Notes under the pieces: model-generated
What the model saw: only the letters and a program-made list of their open reading frames with translations
Databases searched by the model: none
What the model was told of the DNA's origin: nothing
Part shown: piece by piece, positions 18,601-26,543 of the stretch
Layout: the number at the start of each line of letters is the position of its first letter
How positions within the stretch are numbered: position 1 is the stretch's first letter
Program-made: the position numbers and the translations under genes
DNA from: Arsukibacterium ikkense
GTDB lineage: Bacteria > Pseudomonadota > Gammaproteobacteria > Enterobacterales > Alteromonadaceae
NCBI RefSeq assembly: GCF_000987775.1
Contig: NZ_LAHO01000017.1
Coordinates: 50,793 to 114,792 of the forward strand
Reading direction: 5' to 3'
Length of the DNA: 64,000 nt

Positions 18601-18711
18601 CTCTAAGGCAACCGTTGAAGCCCCGGACGGGCGGAAACGAGCCCCCATGGATGGGTTTACGGCGTGTTGCTGTGAGTGCATCGGTTTCTGCAACTTTTGC
18701 AAAACAATTTC
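18601..18711. repeat. Possible interspersed element between comM remnant and pyrC
   Basis: This non-coding stretch is GC-rich and holds short inverted arms: GCCC/GGGC around 18620–18632, and CCCA/TGGG around 18644–18655. It gives protein-like reading frames on both strands (for example RKPIHGGSFPPVRG on the minus strand) that I recall as frequent artefacts in gammaproteobacterial genomes, which suggests a dispersed repeat. The identification is from memory and not tested. Confidence 0.3.
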
Positions 18712-19743
18712 CTAAACCAGCTTCCAGTTCAGCGTCTGGCCGGCGTAAAACGGTACTATTGGCTGGCCATTGGGCAGGGCAATTTCTGCGGGTACCTGCC
18801 ACTGCTGTTTAGTCAGGGTTACTGTACCTTCGTTACGGGGCAGGCCGTAAAAATCAGCGCCATAGTGGCTGGCAAAGCCTTCCAGTTTATCTAAACACCC
18901 CAAATCATCAAATACCTGGGCATACAGCTCGATGGCACTGTGGGCACTGTAACAGCCGGCGCAGCCACAGGCGGATTCTTTGCGATGTTTTTCGTGCGGG
19001 GCCGAATCGGTACCTAAAAAGAATTTGCTGGAGCCGCTGGCCACGGCTGCGCGTAGCGCGTCCTGATGAGTGCGGCGCTTTAATACCGGCAGGCAGTAGT
19101 TATGCGGCCGCACGCCACCGACCAGCAAATCGTTGCGGTTTAATAATAAATGCTGCGGGGTAATGGTGGCCGCTACGTTGGCAGATGACTCTGCCACAAA
19201 GCTGGCAGCATCGCCGGTGGTAATGTGTTCAAACACCACTTTTAAGCTTGGCAGCCTGGCAACAATATGTTGCAGGTAGCGGTCGATAAACACTTTTTCC
19301 CGATCAAAAATATCGATGTCATGGTCAGTTACTTCGCCATGCACCAGCAGCAACATACCCTGCTCGGCCATCACTTCAAATACCGGATACAACGACTCCA
19401 GCGCGCTGACCGCATCGCTGGAGTTGGTGGTGGCACCAGCCGGATACAATTTTGCTGCTACCACGCCAGCAGCCTTGGCATCAATAATTTGCTGGCGGCT
19501 GGTTTTATCGGTCAAAAACAGGGTTAGCAAAGGCTGAAAGGTACTGCCGGCGGGCCGGGCCGCCAAAATTCGCTCACGATACGCCACCGCCATTGCCGCA
19601 GTGGTGACCGGCGGCACTAAGTTGGGCATTACAATAGCACGGGCAAACTGACGGGCTGTTGCCGGCACGGTTTCCAGCAGCATATCACCATCACGGAAAT
19701 GCAGATGCCAGTCGTCAGGGGTTTGCAGGGTTAAATGGCTCAT
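18712..19743 (-). CDS. pyrC: Dihydroorotase (E. coli type)
   Basis: PyrC closes carbamoyl-aspartate to dihydroorotate in pyrimidine synthesis. The ATG at 19743, with GGAG six bases upstream, gives 343 residues, the usual class II length. A start at 19788 would add an unlikely leader. The zinc-binding residues are in the expected places: DWHLHFRDG near the N-terminus, the bridging lysine in AAKLYPAG, histidines in LLVHGEV and VFEHITT, and the catalytic aspartate in [10 protein letters not shown]. The substrate-binding TNSSDAV segment is also present. It is a single gene, divergent from the small acidic protein. Confidence 0.96.
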   Translation of the reverse strand: MSHLTLQTPDDWHLHFRDGDMLLETVPATARQFARAIVMPNLVPPVTTAAMAVAYRERILAARPAGSTFQPLLTLFLTDKTSRQQIIDAKAAGVVAAKLYPAGATTNSSDAVSALESLYPVFEVMAEQGMLLLVHGEVTDHDIDIFDREKVFIDRYLQHIVARLPSLKVVFEHITTGDAASFVAESSANVAATITPQHLLLNRNDLLVGGVRPHNYCLPVLKRRTHQDALRAAVASGSSKFFLGTDSAPHEKHRKESACGCAGCYSAHSAIELYAQVFDDLGCLDKLEGFASHYGADFYGLPRNEGTVTLTKQQWQVPAEIALPNGQPIVPFYAGQTLNWKLV

Positions 19744-19922
19744 CAGGTGCTCCGGGCGGATCAGAAAAGATGGCTGATATAATAGCAAGGAATCGCCAAT
19801 GGTGAAATCGACCGTTGCAGGAAATAGTTAGCCAGGGGCGTGCTGCAGCGGTTTTAATCTACCCCTGCTGTTTGCTACACTGGCGCTGGATACCCCGTTG
19901 GCACAGCATAGGAGCAAGCAGC

Positions 19923-20075
19923 ATGTCTGACTTTGATTTTGATTTGGATAACCTTGATTTTGATGGCGCCGCAGCGGCGCTGGCAAAGCAGCAAGCGGCA
20001 GCTGAAGCAAAAGCAGCAGAACCGCAATTTGGCGATGATGATGATGAGTGTAGCGGCGGCGCCTGTAAAATCTAG
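19923..20075 (+). CDS. Small acidic protein with C-terminal Cys pair
   Basis: A 50-residue protein starts at the ATG at 19923, eight bases after AGGAG. It is strongly acidic at the N-terminus (repeats of DFD and LDFD), has an alanine/lysine-rich middle, and ends in DDDDECSGGACKI with two cysteines four residues apart. There is no signal peptide or membrane segment. I do not know a function. It may bind metal or be a regulator or chaperone-type peptide. It lies between pyrC and the DUF3334 gene and could be transcribed with the latter. Confidence 0.65.
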   Translation: MSDFDFDLDNLDFDGAAAALAKQQAAAEAKAAEPQFGDDDDECSGGACKI

Positions 20076-20129
20076 TGCTTGTTATTAATATGGGCTTATA
20101 CTGTCAGAAAATAGCTGTTGGATAACCGC

Positions 20130-20804
20130 ATGAAAAAGACCCGCATTATTACCACCGATGACATCTTGCTAACGCTGTGCCAGGCCGTTAATGGCGTGCT
20201 GGCGGCGGCAGGCAACCCGGCAATCAGCCACTCCCCTATGGTACAGAAAATTCAGAAAACCTGTCTGCGGCCCGATCTGGGCTGCTTTGTGCTATTTGAT
20301 GGCGGCTTTTCCGGGCTGGTGATTATTAACTTCACCTCCCAGGCGGCATTAGAAATTTATCGTAAATATATGATGAGCATGGGCATGCCGGAAGATGAAT
20401 TGGCGCAGTTTCATACCTCTGATGAAGTGGGCAATGTCATGGGCGAGCTGATGAACCAGATTGTTGGTGATTTTACCAACAAAGTGCGTCAGGAACTGCA
20501 TACCTCCATTAACCAGAGTCAGCCAAAAATGATGGCGATTAACAAGCAGGTGCAAATACTGATTAACACTCAGCTTGATCAACCTCAGGCACGGCGGGTG
20601 ACATTCAGCACCCCGGAGCATAATATTTTTTATATGGAACTGGCGATGGATAAAACCGAGTTTATCCAGCTGCAGGAGTTTGAACCCACTGAGCAGGAAC
20701 ATCCGGACGATATTCTCGCCAATGCCCAGCAGTACCGGCAGGAAAATACCGTTGATATTGAGCCGGAAGTGGATGACGACTTCCTGAAAAACCTCGGTTT
20801 TTAA
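20130..20804 (+). CDS. DUF3334 family protein (CheX/CheC-like fold)
   Basis: This 224-residue cytoplasmic protein matches DUF3334, a family of marine gammaproteobacteria. The central part (DEVGNVMGELMNQIVGDFTNKVRQEL) carries the E–N pair seen in the CheC/CheX/FliY phosphatases of chemotaxis. The domain layout, with a beta-rich N-terminal half and a QPxxRRVTF strand afterwards, also fits that fold. A role in dephosphorylating a response regulator is plausible but unproved. I use the ATG at 20130 rather than the TTG at 20118. No chemotaxis genes are nearby. Confidence 0.85.
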   Translation: MKKTRIITTDDILLTLCQAVNGVLAAAGNPAISHSPMVQKIQKTCLRPDLGCFVLFDGGFSGLVIINFTSQAALEIYRKYMMSMGMPEDELAQFHTSDEVGNVMGELMNQIVGDFTNKVRQELHTSINQSQPKMMAINKQVQILINTQLDQPQARRVTFSTPEHNIFYMELAMDKTEFIQLQEFEPTEQEHPDDILANAQQYRQENTVDIEPEVDDDFLKNLGF

Positions 20805-20828
20805 CCAGCCATCCTAACCAGCAGCAGG

Positions 20829-22025
20829 CTAAGCCAGCTCTGCTGCCTGTTTTTTGCTATGCATGGCCCGGCGCCATAACTGGCTGGCGGCAATAGCCAG
20901 CACCCCCAACAGCATCAACACTGAGAATGGCAAGGCATCGCCGGTAAAGAACCATGCCAGCAAAGGCCCGGCCAGCGCACCACTGCCAAATCGCAAAGTC
21001 CCGATCACGGCTGTGGCAGTACCGCTGTGCTGTGGAAACTGCATAATAATCATCGCATCGGCATTGGTGGCCATTAGCCCTAAGCTCGCCATCAGCGGCG
21101 CAATAGTGAAAACGGTATACCAGAGCCCCAGACCATAGTAATTAAAACCACACAAGAAACTGGCACAAACTAAAGCAACCACTAAACCAAACCGCAGCAT
21201 GCGCTGCGGGCCAAAGCGCACCACCAAGCGGCTATTTAATAAGTTGGCACTCATTAACGCCAGTACGTTAAAACCAAATAACAAGGCAAACATCTGCTCG
21301 CTTACCCCGAAATAGCCAATATAAACAAAAGACACCGCGGTTAAAAAACAGAAAAAGGCAAAAGAGGCAAACATTGAGCTGGCGATGTCAGGCCAGGCAG
21401 CTTTATGCCGGAACACCTTGATATAACCGCTGAAAAAGGCTGGCCGCTGCTGGCCGCGGTCACTGGTTATCTCTGGTAAAAAACGCCAGCTAAAAGCCAC
21501 TACCAGCACACCATAAGCAGCCAGAAACAAAAAAATAGCCTGCCAGTTAGCCAGCCAGATAATGCCGCTGCCCATCGCCGGTGCAATTAAGGGTGCCAGC
21601 ATCATAATCATTGAGACATAAGACATGCCCTTGGCCGTATGCTGCTGATATAAATGGCGGATAATGCCCGGCACCACGACCGACGCGGCTGCGCCAGCTA
21701 ACGCCTGCAAGGCGCGCCAGCCTAAAAACCACTCAATGCTGCTAACCTGACTTAAGGCAACACTGGCGATAATAAAACCGCCTAAGCCACAGATCGCCAG
21801 CGGCCGGCGGCCAAGCATATCGGCCAAAGGCCCAAACAACAGCATGCCACAGCCATAAGCTGCCAGAAAAATACTCAGTGATTGTTGCACCAGGCCAATG
21901 TTACTATTAAGTTCACCCGCCATCATCGGCATCGCCGGCAAATACATATCAATCGCCAGCGGGGTAGTGGCAACCACCGCGGCCAGCAATATTAACAGCC
22001 AGATCGAAGGCTCTGAATTGCGCAT
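20829..22025 (-). CDS. Bcr/CflA family multidrug MFS transporter
   Basis: This 398-residue inner-membrane protein has about twelve hydrophobic helices and the drug:H+ antiporter-1 (12 TM) signatures. TPLAIDMYLPAMP in TM1 is diagnostic for Bcr/CflA, and GPLADMLGRRPL is the loop 2–3 motif A. A VVPGIIRHLYQ segment follows in TM5. Members export bicyclomycin, chloramphenicol, sulfonamides or cysteine-like metabolites; the substrate here is not known. It is a single gene, convergent with the DUF3334 gene and with a 24-bp gap between their stops. Confidence 0.92.
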   Translation of the reverse strand: MRNSEPSIWLLILLAAVVATTPLAIDMYLPAMPMMAGELNSNIGLVQQSLSIFLAAYGCGMLLFGPLADMLGRRPLAICGLGGFIIASVALSQVSSIEWFLGWRALQALAGAAASVVVPGIIRHLYQQHTAKGMSYVSMIMMLAPLIAPAMGSGIIWLANWQAIFLFLAAYGVLVVAFSWRFLPEITSDRGQQRPAFFSGYIKVFRHKAAWPDIASSMFASFAFFCFLTAVSFVYIGYFGVSEQMFALLFGFNVLALMSANLLNSRLVVRFGPQRMLRFGLVVALVCASFLCGFNYYGLGLWYTVFTIAPLMASLGLMATNADAMIIMQFPQHSGTATAVIGTLRFGSGALAGPLLAWFFTGDALPFSVLMLLGVLAIAASQLWRRAMHSKKQAAELA

Positions 22026-22118
22026 TACGGATACTCTTATTAGGGGGCTGTTATCATAGCCGATTTTGCGATAGTGACGATGCCGTTGACAGGAAAAACT
22101 GTAGCAACCTTAGCAGAT

Positions 22119-23333
22119 TTAACTTACCGGCAGCAGTAACTGAAAGCTGGCACCGCCAAACGGGCTGTCACTGATAAGCAGTTTACCCTGATGCCACTGC
22201 ACAATACGCTGCACAATGGCCAGGCCCAGGCCAAAACCGCCCTCTTCCCGGTTGCGGCTTTGCTCCAGCCGGTGAAAGGGTTTTAGCACCTCGGCCCGAC
22301 GCTCCGGGGCAATACCCGGGCCATCGTCATTAACACTGATCTGCCAGTAGCCCTGGTGCGCTTTAACATCAACTACAATACGCTGCCTGGCATAGCGTTT
22401 AGCATTGACCAGTAAATTCTGCAGCGCCCGCTCCAGGTAGTGGGCATCGCAATAACACATGGCATTTACTGGTAACTGCAGTTCAATGCTGGCCCCCGGC
22501 AAAGGTGCCAGCTTCTCCGCAACGTTATGGATAAGTTCGGTTAAATCGACTTGTTGCATCTTCAGGTTAAGCTGATGGCTTTGTAACTTGGCATAGTCGA
22601 GCATTTCGTCAACCAACTGCTGCAACTCGCGCACGTCTTGCAGCATTAACTGTTTGTCCTGCTCCGGCAACTGCACCGCCATTTCCAGCGCAAATTTAAG
22701 CCGGGCAATCGGGGTGCGAAGTTCATGCGATACCGCATGCGTCATTTCCCGCTGCAGCTCCAGCAATGAGATAATTTGCTGGCTCATTTGCTGAAAGCTA
22801 TCGGCAATAGGGGCAATAAACGAGCGGGCAGGCAATTGCAATTCGGCAGGCTGGCCTTTGCCAAAACGTTGCAAGCCTTGTTGTAAAAAACGGATATCAC
22901 GGGCTACCGGCCATAACCATAACGCCACCGCTACCGCCAGCAGACCAAAAAACAGGATACTGAACCAGTCAAAGCCCTCGCGCTCATTTAACGCCAGCGG
23001 GCCAATCAGCCACAGCTGTTCATCACGCAGGCCATAAAAAAATACGCTATTGTCCTGGAACAATGGCAGCAAGTGGTTTTGTTGTAGTAGCTGCCATTCT
23101 GCGCTCTGCCAACTGACACTGTCTGCGGCGACGGCCTGGTACGGTAAGCCCAGATGACTGGCCCATTGCGCTTCGGGCAGGCGCATCACCAGTGCCAGTT
23201 GCTCGGCCAGGGTATCAATTAACGCCGGCGGTTGATCACCCTGAGCATATTGCCATAGCTGATCGACTGCCCAGCCAAGCCCAAGCAGCACCAAAAATAA
23301 GAACAGATAAAAGTGCAGAAACAGACGATGCAT
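22119..23333 (-). CDS. Sensor histidine kinase (RstB-like)
   Basis: This 404-residue membrane kinase has TM1 at residues about 7–27, a periplasmic sensor of about 110 residues, TM2 near 127–147, a HAMP-like linker, and a HisKA domain with the phospho-acceptor histidine in AVSHELRTP. The ATPase domain shows the N box (LQNLLVNAKRYA), DDGPGIAPE (G1) and GGFGLGLAIV (G2). It ends an operon after its response regulator, two bases downstream of that gene. The periplasmic part and general layout are closest to the RstB/CpxA group, so envelope conditions are the probable signal. Confidence 0.92.
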   Translation of the reverse strand: MHRLFLHFYLFLFLVLLGLGWAVDQLWQYAQGDQPPALIDTLAEQLALVMRLPEAQWASHLGLPYQAVAADSVSWQSAEWQLLQQNHLLPLFQDNSVFFYGLRDEQLWLIGPLALNEREGFDWFSILFFGLLAVAVALWLWPVARDIRFLQQGLQRFGKGQPAELQLPARSFIAPIADSFQQMSQQIISLLELQREMTHAVSHELRTPIARLKFALEMAVQLPEQDKQLMLQDVRELQQLVDEMLDYAKLQSHQLNLKMQQVDLTELIHNVAEKLAPLPGASIELQLPVNAMCYCDAHYLERALQNLLVNAKRYARQRIVVDVKAHQGYWQISVNDDGPGIAPERRAEVLKPFHRLEQSRNREEGGFGLGLAIVQRIVQWHQGKLLISDSPFGGASFQLLLPVS

Positions 23334-23335
23334 AG

Positions 23336-24025
23336 TTACCAGGCATCAGCAACAAACAAATAGCCTTTACCCCAGACGGTTTTTATCCGAAACGGCACTT
23401 CTGCATTGTCACCCAGCTTGCGGCGCAAATGCGATACCCGCACATCGACCGTGCGATCCAGGCCATCATATTCACGGCCAATAATTTGCTGATGAATTGC
23501 TTCGCGTTTTACTGTTTGCCCGGCATGGCGTGCCAGCATCCATAATAAGTCGAACTCGTAACTGGTTAAATCGATCATCTTGTTATCGAACCAGGCTTCG
23601 CGCGAACGTTGCTTTAACAGCAAGCGACCAAATGCCAGTTCCTGCTGCTCGGTTTGCGAACTCACCTGGGTGCGGCGCAATAAAGCATTGATCCGGGCTA
23701 ATAACACCCGGGGTTCAACCGGCTTAATCACATAATCATCGGCCCCCAGCTCCAACCCCAGCACCTGATCAATGTCACTTTGTTTAGCGGTTAGCATTAG
23801 CACCGGGCCTTTATACCAGGGCCGGATCTGCCGGCACACCCCAAACCCATCCAAGCCAGGTAACATTAAATCCAGCACTATTAAATCCGGCTGGAACTGC
23901 TTGCAGTGCTCTGCCACCGCATCACCACGGCCTTGTTGCTGCACACTAAAACCATGTTGCACCAGAAAGCTCTGTACCAACCCGGCTAAGCGGGCATCGT
24001 CTTCCACTAACAGGATTTTCGACAT
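23336..24025 (-). CDS. OmpR-family response regulator (RstA-like)
   Basis: This 229-residue regulator has a receiver domain with acidic residues E8, D9 and D10, phospho-acceptor D52 in VLDLMLPG, and a conserved lysine in IKPVEPR. A winged-helix output domain ends with VWGKGYLF. The start is the ATG at 24025, which overlaps the stop of the DUF3019 gene and has GGAG nine bases upstream. The much longer frame upstream lies within that gene. It is the cognate partner of the kinase downstream and probably controls the OmpV-like porin gene at the head of the same operon. Confidence 0.93.
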   Translation of the reverse strand: MSKILLVEDDARLAGLVQSFLVQHGFSVQQQGRGDAVAEHCKQFQPDLIVLDLMLPGLDGFGVCRQIRPWYKGPVLMLTAKQSDIDQVLGLELGADDYVIKPVEPRVLLARINALLRRTQVSSQTEQQELAFGRLLLKQRSREAWFDNKMIDLTSYEFDLLWMLARHAGQTVKREAIHQQIIGREYDGLDRTVDVRVSHLRRKLGDNAEVPFRIKTVWGKGYLFVADAW

Positions 24026-24411
24026 TAAAATATACTCCATGCACCAGAAACGCGGCGCCGTTTCGCCGGTTGCCGGCTCAACACCTGCAACTCCGTGCTT
24101 AGCAATATCTGTTGCTGCTGACGTAAACTCAGCCAGCCCAGTTGCCAGTTGACCTGTTGCTGCCATTGCCCGGTGGTAGCCTCTTGCCAGCAGCGTTCGG
24201 CTTGCTCTGCCAGATACAAACAGACTGTTTGCGGGCTGTCGCTAAACCAGATCACCCGCAGTTCAGCTTCACAGCCTTGCTCCAGCTTATCTGTAACACA
24301 TACCGTTGGGCTAACTTGCCAGCATAACGGCTCGGTACAACGCTCAGGCTCAGCGGCAGTTACCAGTGACACGCTAAGCAATAGGGCGGGCCAGCCGCGA
24401 ACAATACGCAT
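24025..24411 (-). CDS. DUF3019 secreted protein
   Basis: This 128-residue protein has an N-terminal signal peptide (ending near VTAAEP) and six cysteines in the mature part, including CTEPLCW, VCVTDKLEQGC and VCLYLAEQAERCW, likely forming disulfides in the periplasm. The pattern is that of DUF3019. Its start codon overlaps the stop of the OmpV-like gene and its stop overlaps the regulator start, so the operon is tightly coupled. In this position it may be the sensor accessory or ligand-binding partner of the kinase. That role is inferred from gene order only. Confidence 0.85.
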   Translation of the reverse strand: MRIVRGWPALLLSVSLVTAAEPERCTEPLCWQVSPTVCVTDKLEQGCEAELRVIWFSDSPQTVCLYLAEQAERCWQEATTGQWQQQVNWQLGWLSLRQQQQILLSTELQVLSRQPAKRRRVSGAWSIF

Positions 24412-25283
24412 CAGTAGAACCGGTAACTAACACCACCAAACCAGGTTGTGACGTTATCCGTTCGCACTAAGGGGCTGGCAGTCATCGCGTTGTCCAGCTG
24501 TAAATAACGAAGAAATAGCAACACGCTAAGCCGTTCTGTTAATGGTTTGTTCCAGTTTAACCGAAGTTCGGCCTGCCAGCTATCCCGCCCTTGATATTCC
24601 TGGCCTGGCGGCACTTCAAGCGCGGTTAAACCATAATAGGTGTCGATTAACTGCGCGCTCTTCCAGTGTAAATGGGCCGACAGCTGCCACCGGCCATACT
24701 GGCTTTGCCAACCGCGGCGCACCCCGGCGCTGGCGTATTGGCCATGATGCTGGCCACTGACATCTGTCCAGTAAGCAAATTGCCACAATAAACCATGCGC
24801 TTCCGTGTCCAGTTGCAGACCTACATCGTAGGCTGTAGGTCGCTTGTTAACCTGGCTGACGGCAATTTCAAAAGGTGCCTGGCGATCAAATGCCGTGCTA
24901 AATTCTGGCACCAATAAGGTATTGGCTTCAAACTGCAGCAAATTGCCACTAAACCATTGCTGAAAATAGCCTTTTTCCTGATTAAACTGGCCAATAATAC
25001 TTAACTGCGTGTCCTGGCTAAGTGCAATACTGCTGCCCAGACGACCATTGTCGAAAAACCAGTATTTGCTGTAATAGTAAATTTCCGGCAGCACGACTAA
25101 ATGCAGACGCTTGCCACCATGCAGCGGATTGCTGCGCTGGCCATAACCCAACGCCCAACTAAGATACAGCTGTTGTTCGGAGATGCAGTCGCCCCCCTGA
25201 CAGCCCGGCGTGCTGGCAGACGATGGGAAACTCAATAGCATAACGCTAAGAAGCAACAACATGTTAAGCGGTGTTTTTGGCAC
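24411..25283 (-). CDS. MipA/OmpV family outer-membrane protein
   Basis: This 290-residue protein has a signal peptide (to about residue 24) and a C-terminal beta-barrel ending in WFGGVSYRFY with terminal aromatic residues. The YSKYWFFDNGRLGSSI segment and alternating strands match MipA/OmpV. Family members act as outer-membrane porins or as scaffold for murein enzymes. It heads the four-gene operon with DUF3019, the response regulator and the kinase. A short CxxxxC near the mature N-terminus (CQGGDC) may be a disulfide. Confidence 0.86.
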   Translation of the reverse strand: MPKTPLNMLLLLSVMLLSFPSSASTPGCQGGDCISEQQLYLSWALGYGQRSNPLHGGKRLHLVVLPEIYYYSKYWFFDNGRLGSSIALSQDTQLSIIGQFNQEKGYFQQWFSGNLLQFEANTLLVPEFSTAFDRQAPFEIAVSQVNKRPTAYDVGLQLDTEAHGLLWQFAYWTDVSGQHHGQYASAGVRRGWQSQYGRWQLSAHLHWKSAQLIDTYYGLTALEVPPGQEYQGRDSWQAELRLNWNKPLTERLSVLLFLRYLQLDNAMTASPLVRTDNVTTWFGGVSYRFY

Positions 25284-25432
25284 AACAATTTACCCTGTTA
25301 CCATGATTTTTTAGTTTAGCAAGCCGCAGGCCTGCGCTGAAACATAAATAACATAGTTTCACAAATTAAGCTGGCGCGGCGCGACCAACTTAACCGTGAC
25401 GACAGCGACACCGAAATTGAATCTGCTAACAT

Positions 25433-25496
25433 TTCCATCTATGATGGAACCACTATAACTATAATGCGCTGATCAGATTGCTGCAGTTAACTGCAG
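25433..25496 (+). promoter_or_regulatory. Promoter region with two palindromes before the LacI gene
   Basis: Two perfect inverted repeats frame a TATAAT (25460–25465). TTCCATC-TAT-GATGGAA lies at 25433–25449, and CTGCAGTTAACTGCAG lies at 25481–25496, 30 bp before the lacI-type start codon. Either may be an operator for autoregulation or for another factor. Neither has the TGNATACGTATNCA form. Confidence 0.5.
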
Positions 25497-25526
25497 GGCT
25501 GCACCGCTGTAACAGCAGAGCACAAG

Positions 25527-26543
25527 ATGAAAGACAAAGCGACTTCCTTTGACATTGCCTATTTAGCCGGAGTATCGCAGTCCACCGTGTCCCGGGCGCT
25601 ACGCAACAGCCCACAGGTAAATAACGAAACCCGCGAGCGGGTGCATGCCATTGCTAAGCAACTCAATTACAAAGTCGATAAAAACGCCAGCAACCTGCGC
25701 AAACAACGCAGTAGCACCCTGGCCCTGTTGCTGTTTGAAGATCCCACCTCTGATGAATCACTGATTAACCCGTTTTTTTTATCGATGCTGGGCAGCATTA
25801 CCCGGGCCTGCGCTAAACGCAGTCAGGATCTGCTTGTTTCATTTCAGCAGCTTAGTGATGACTGGCATGCCGATTATGAAGACAGCAATAAAGCCGATGG
25901 TATTATTTTGCTCGGTTATGGCGATTACGTCGATTATGAAGAAAAGCTGGAAAAGCTGTTAGCGCAGCAAACTCACTTTGTCTGCTGGGGCGCCGAAGTA
26001 CATAATCACCCGGAATTTACCATTCGTAGTAATAACCGCGAAGGCGGCCGGCTGGCTGGCGAGCATCTGCTGGCCCATGGCTATAAAAACTTTGCTTTTG
26101 TCGGCAATGCCTCAGAACATAGCCCGGAGTTTTTTGAACGTTATCAGGGTTTCACCGATGCCTTATTAGCCGCAGGTATTCAACCGGACGATATCGCCCA
26201 ATGCGATGCTATTTCCACTGAAAATGCCGGCGATAACGCCATCCGGCAAATTATGCAGCAAGGTAAGCCGATTGATGCGGTATTTTGTGCCAGCGACATC
26301 ATTGCTATTGGCGTGATGCGTGCACTGCATCAGCTGGGCCATAAAATTCCGGCTGATATCGCAGTTATGGGCTTTGACGATATTCCGGTCGCCTCATTTG
26401 CCACGCCGACGCTCAGTACCATTCAGCAAGACACCTCGCTGGCGGGAGAGATGCTGGTTGATAACCTGCTACGGCTGATTAACAACGAGGCGATTGTCAG
26501 CACCCATATTCAACCAAAGTTAATTGTCCGTCAGTCCTGCTGA
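25527..26543 (+). CDS. LacI-family transcriptional regulator
   Basis: This 338-residue repressor-type protein has an N-terminal helix-turn-helix (FDIAYLAGVSQSTVSRALRNSPQVN), the hinge helix around NLRKQRS, and a periplasmic-binding-like core. That core holds the family segments ADGIILLG, FAFVGNASEH, DAVFCASD and IAVMGFDDIPVASFATPTLSTI. It is the only LacI regulator in a window with three alpha-glucan loci, and LacI-like 14-bp palindromes precede two of those operons, so it may control them. However, it is not adjacent to any, so its target is unproved. Its last 24 bases overlap the end of the SulP gene on the other strand. Confidence 0.9.
   Translation: MKDKATSFDIAYLAGVSQSTVSRALRNSPQVNNETRERVHAIAKQLNYKVDKNASNLRKQRSSTLALLLFEDPTSDESLINPFFLSMLGSITRACAKRSQDLLVSFQQLSDDWHADYEDSNKADGIILLGYGDYVDYEEKLEKLLAQQTHFVCWGAEVHNHPEFTIRSNNREGGRLAGEHLLAHGYKNFAFVGNASEHSPEFFERYQGFTDALLAAGIQPDDIAQCDAISTENAGDNAIRQIMQQGKPIDAVFCASDIIAIGVMRALHQLGHKIPADIAVMGFDDIPVASFATPTLSTIQQDTSLAGEMLVDNLLRLINNEAIVSTHIQPKLIVRQSC

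Noticed and set aside
18458..18802. 114-residue minus-strand frame overlapping the end of pyrC and the comM remnant
   Set aside because: It runs across the pyrC stop in a different frame and through the suspected repeat. It is better explained as an artefact of the repeat.
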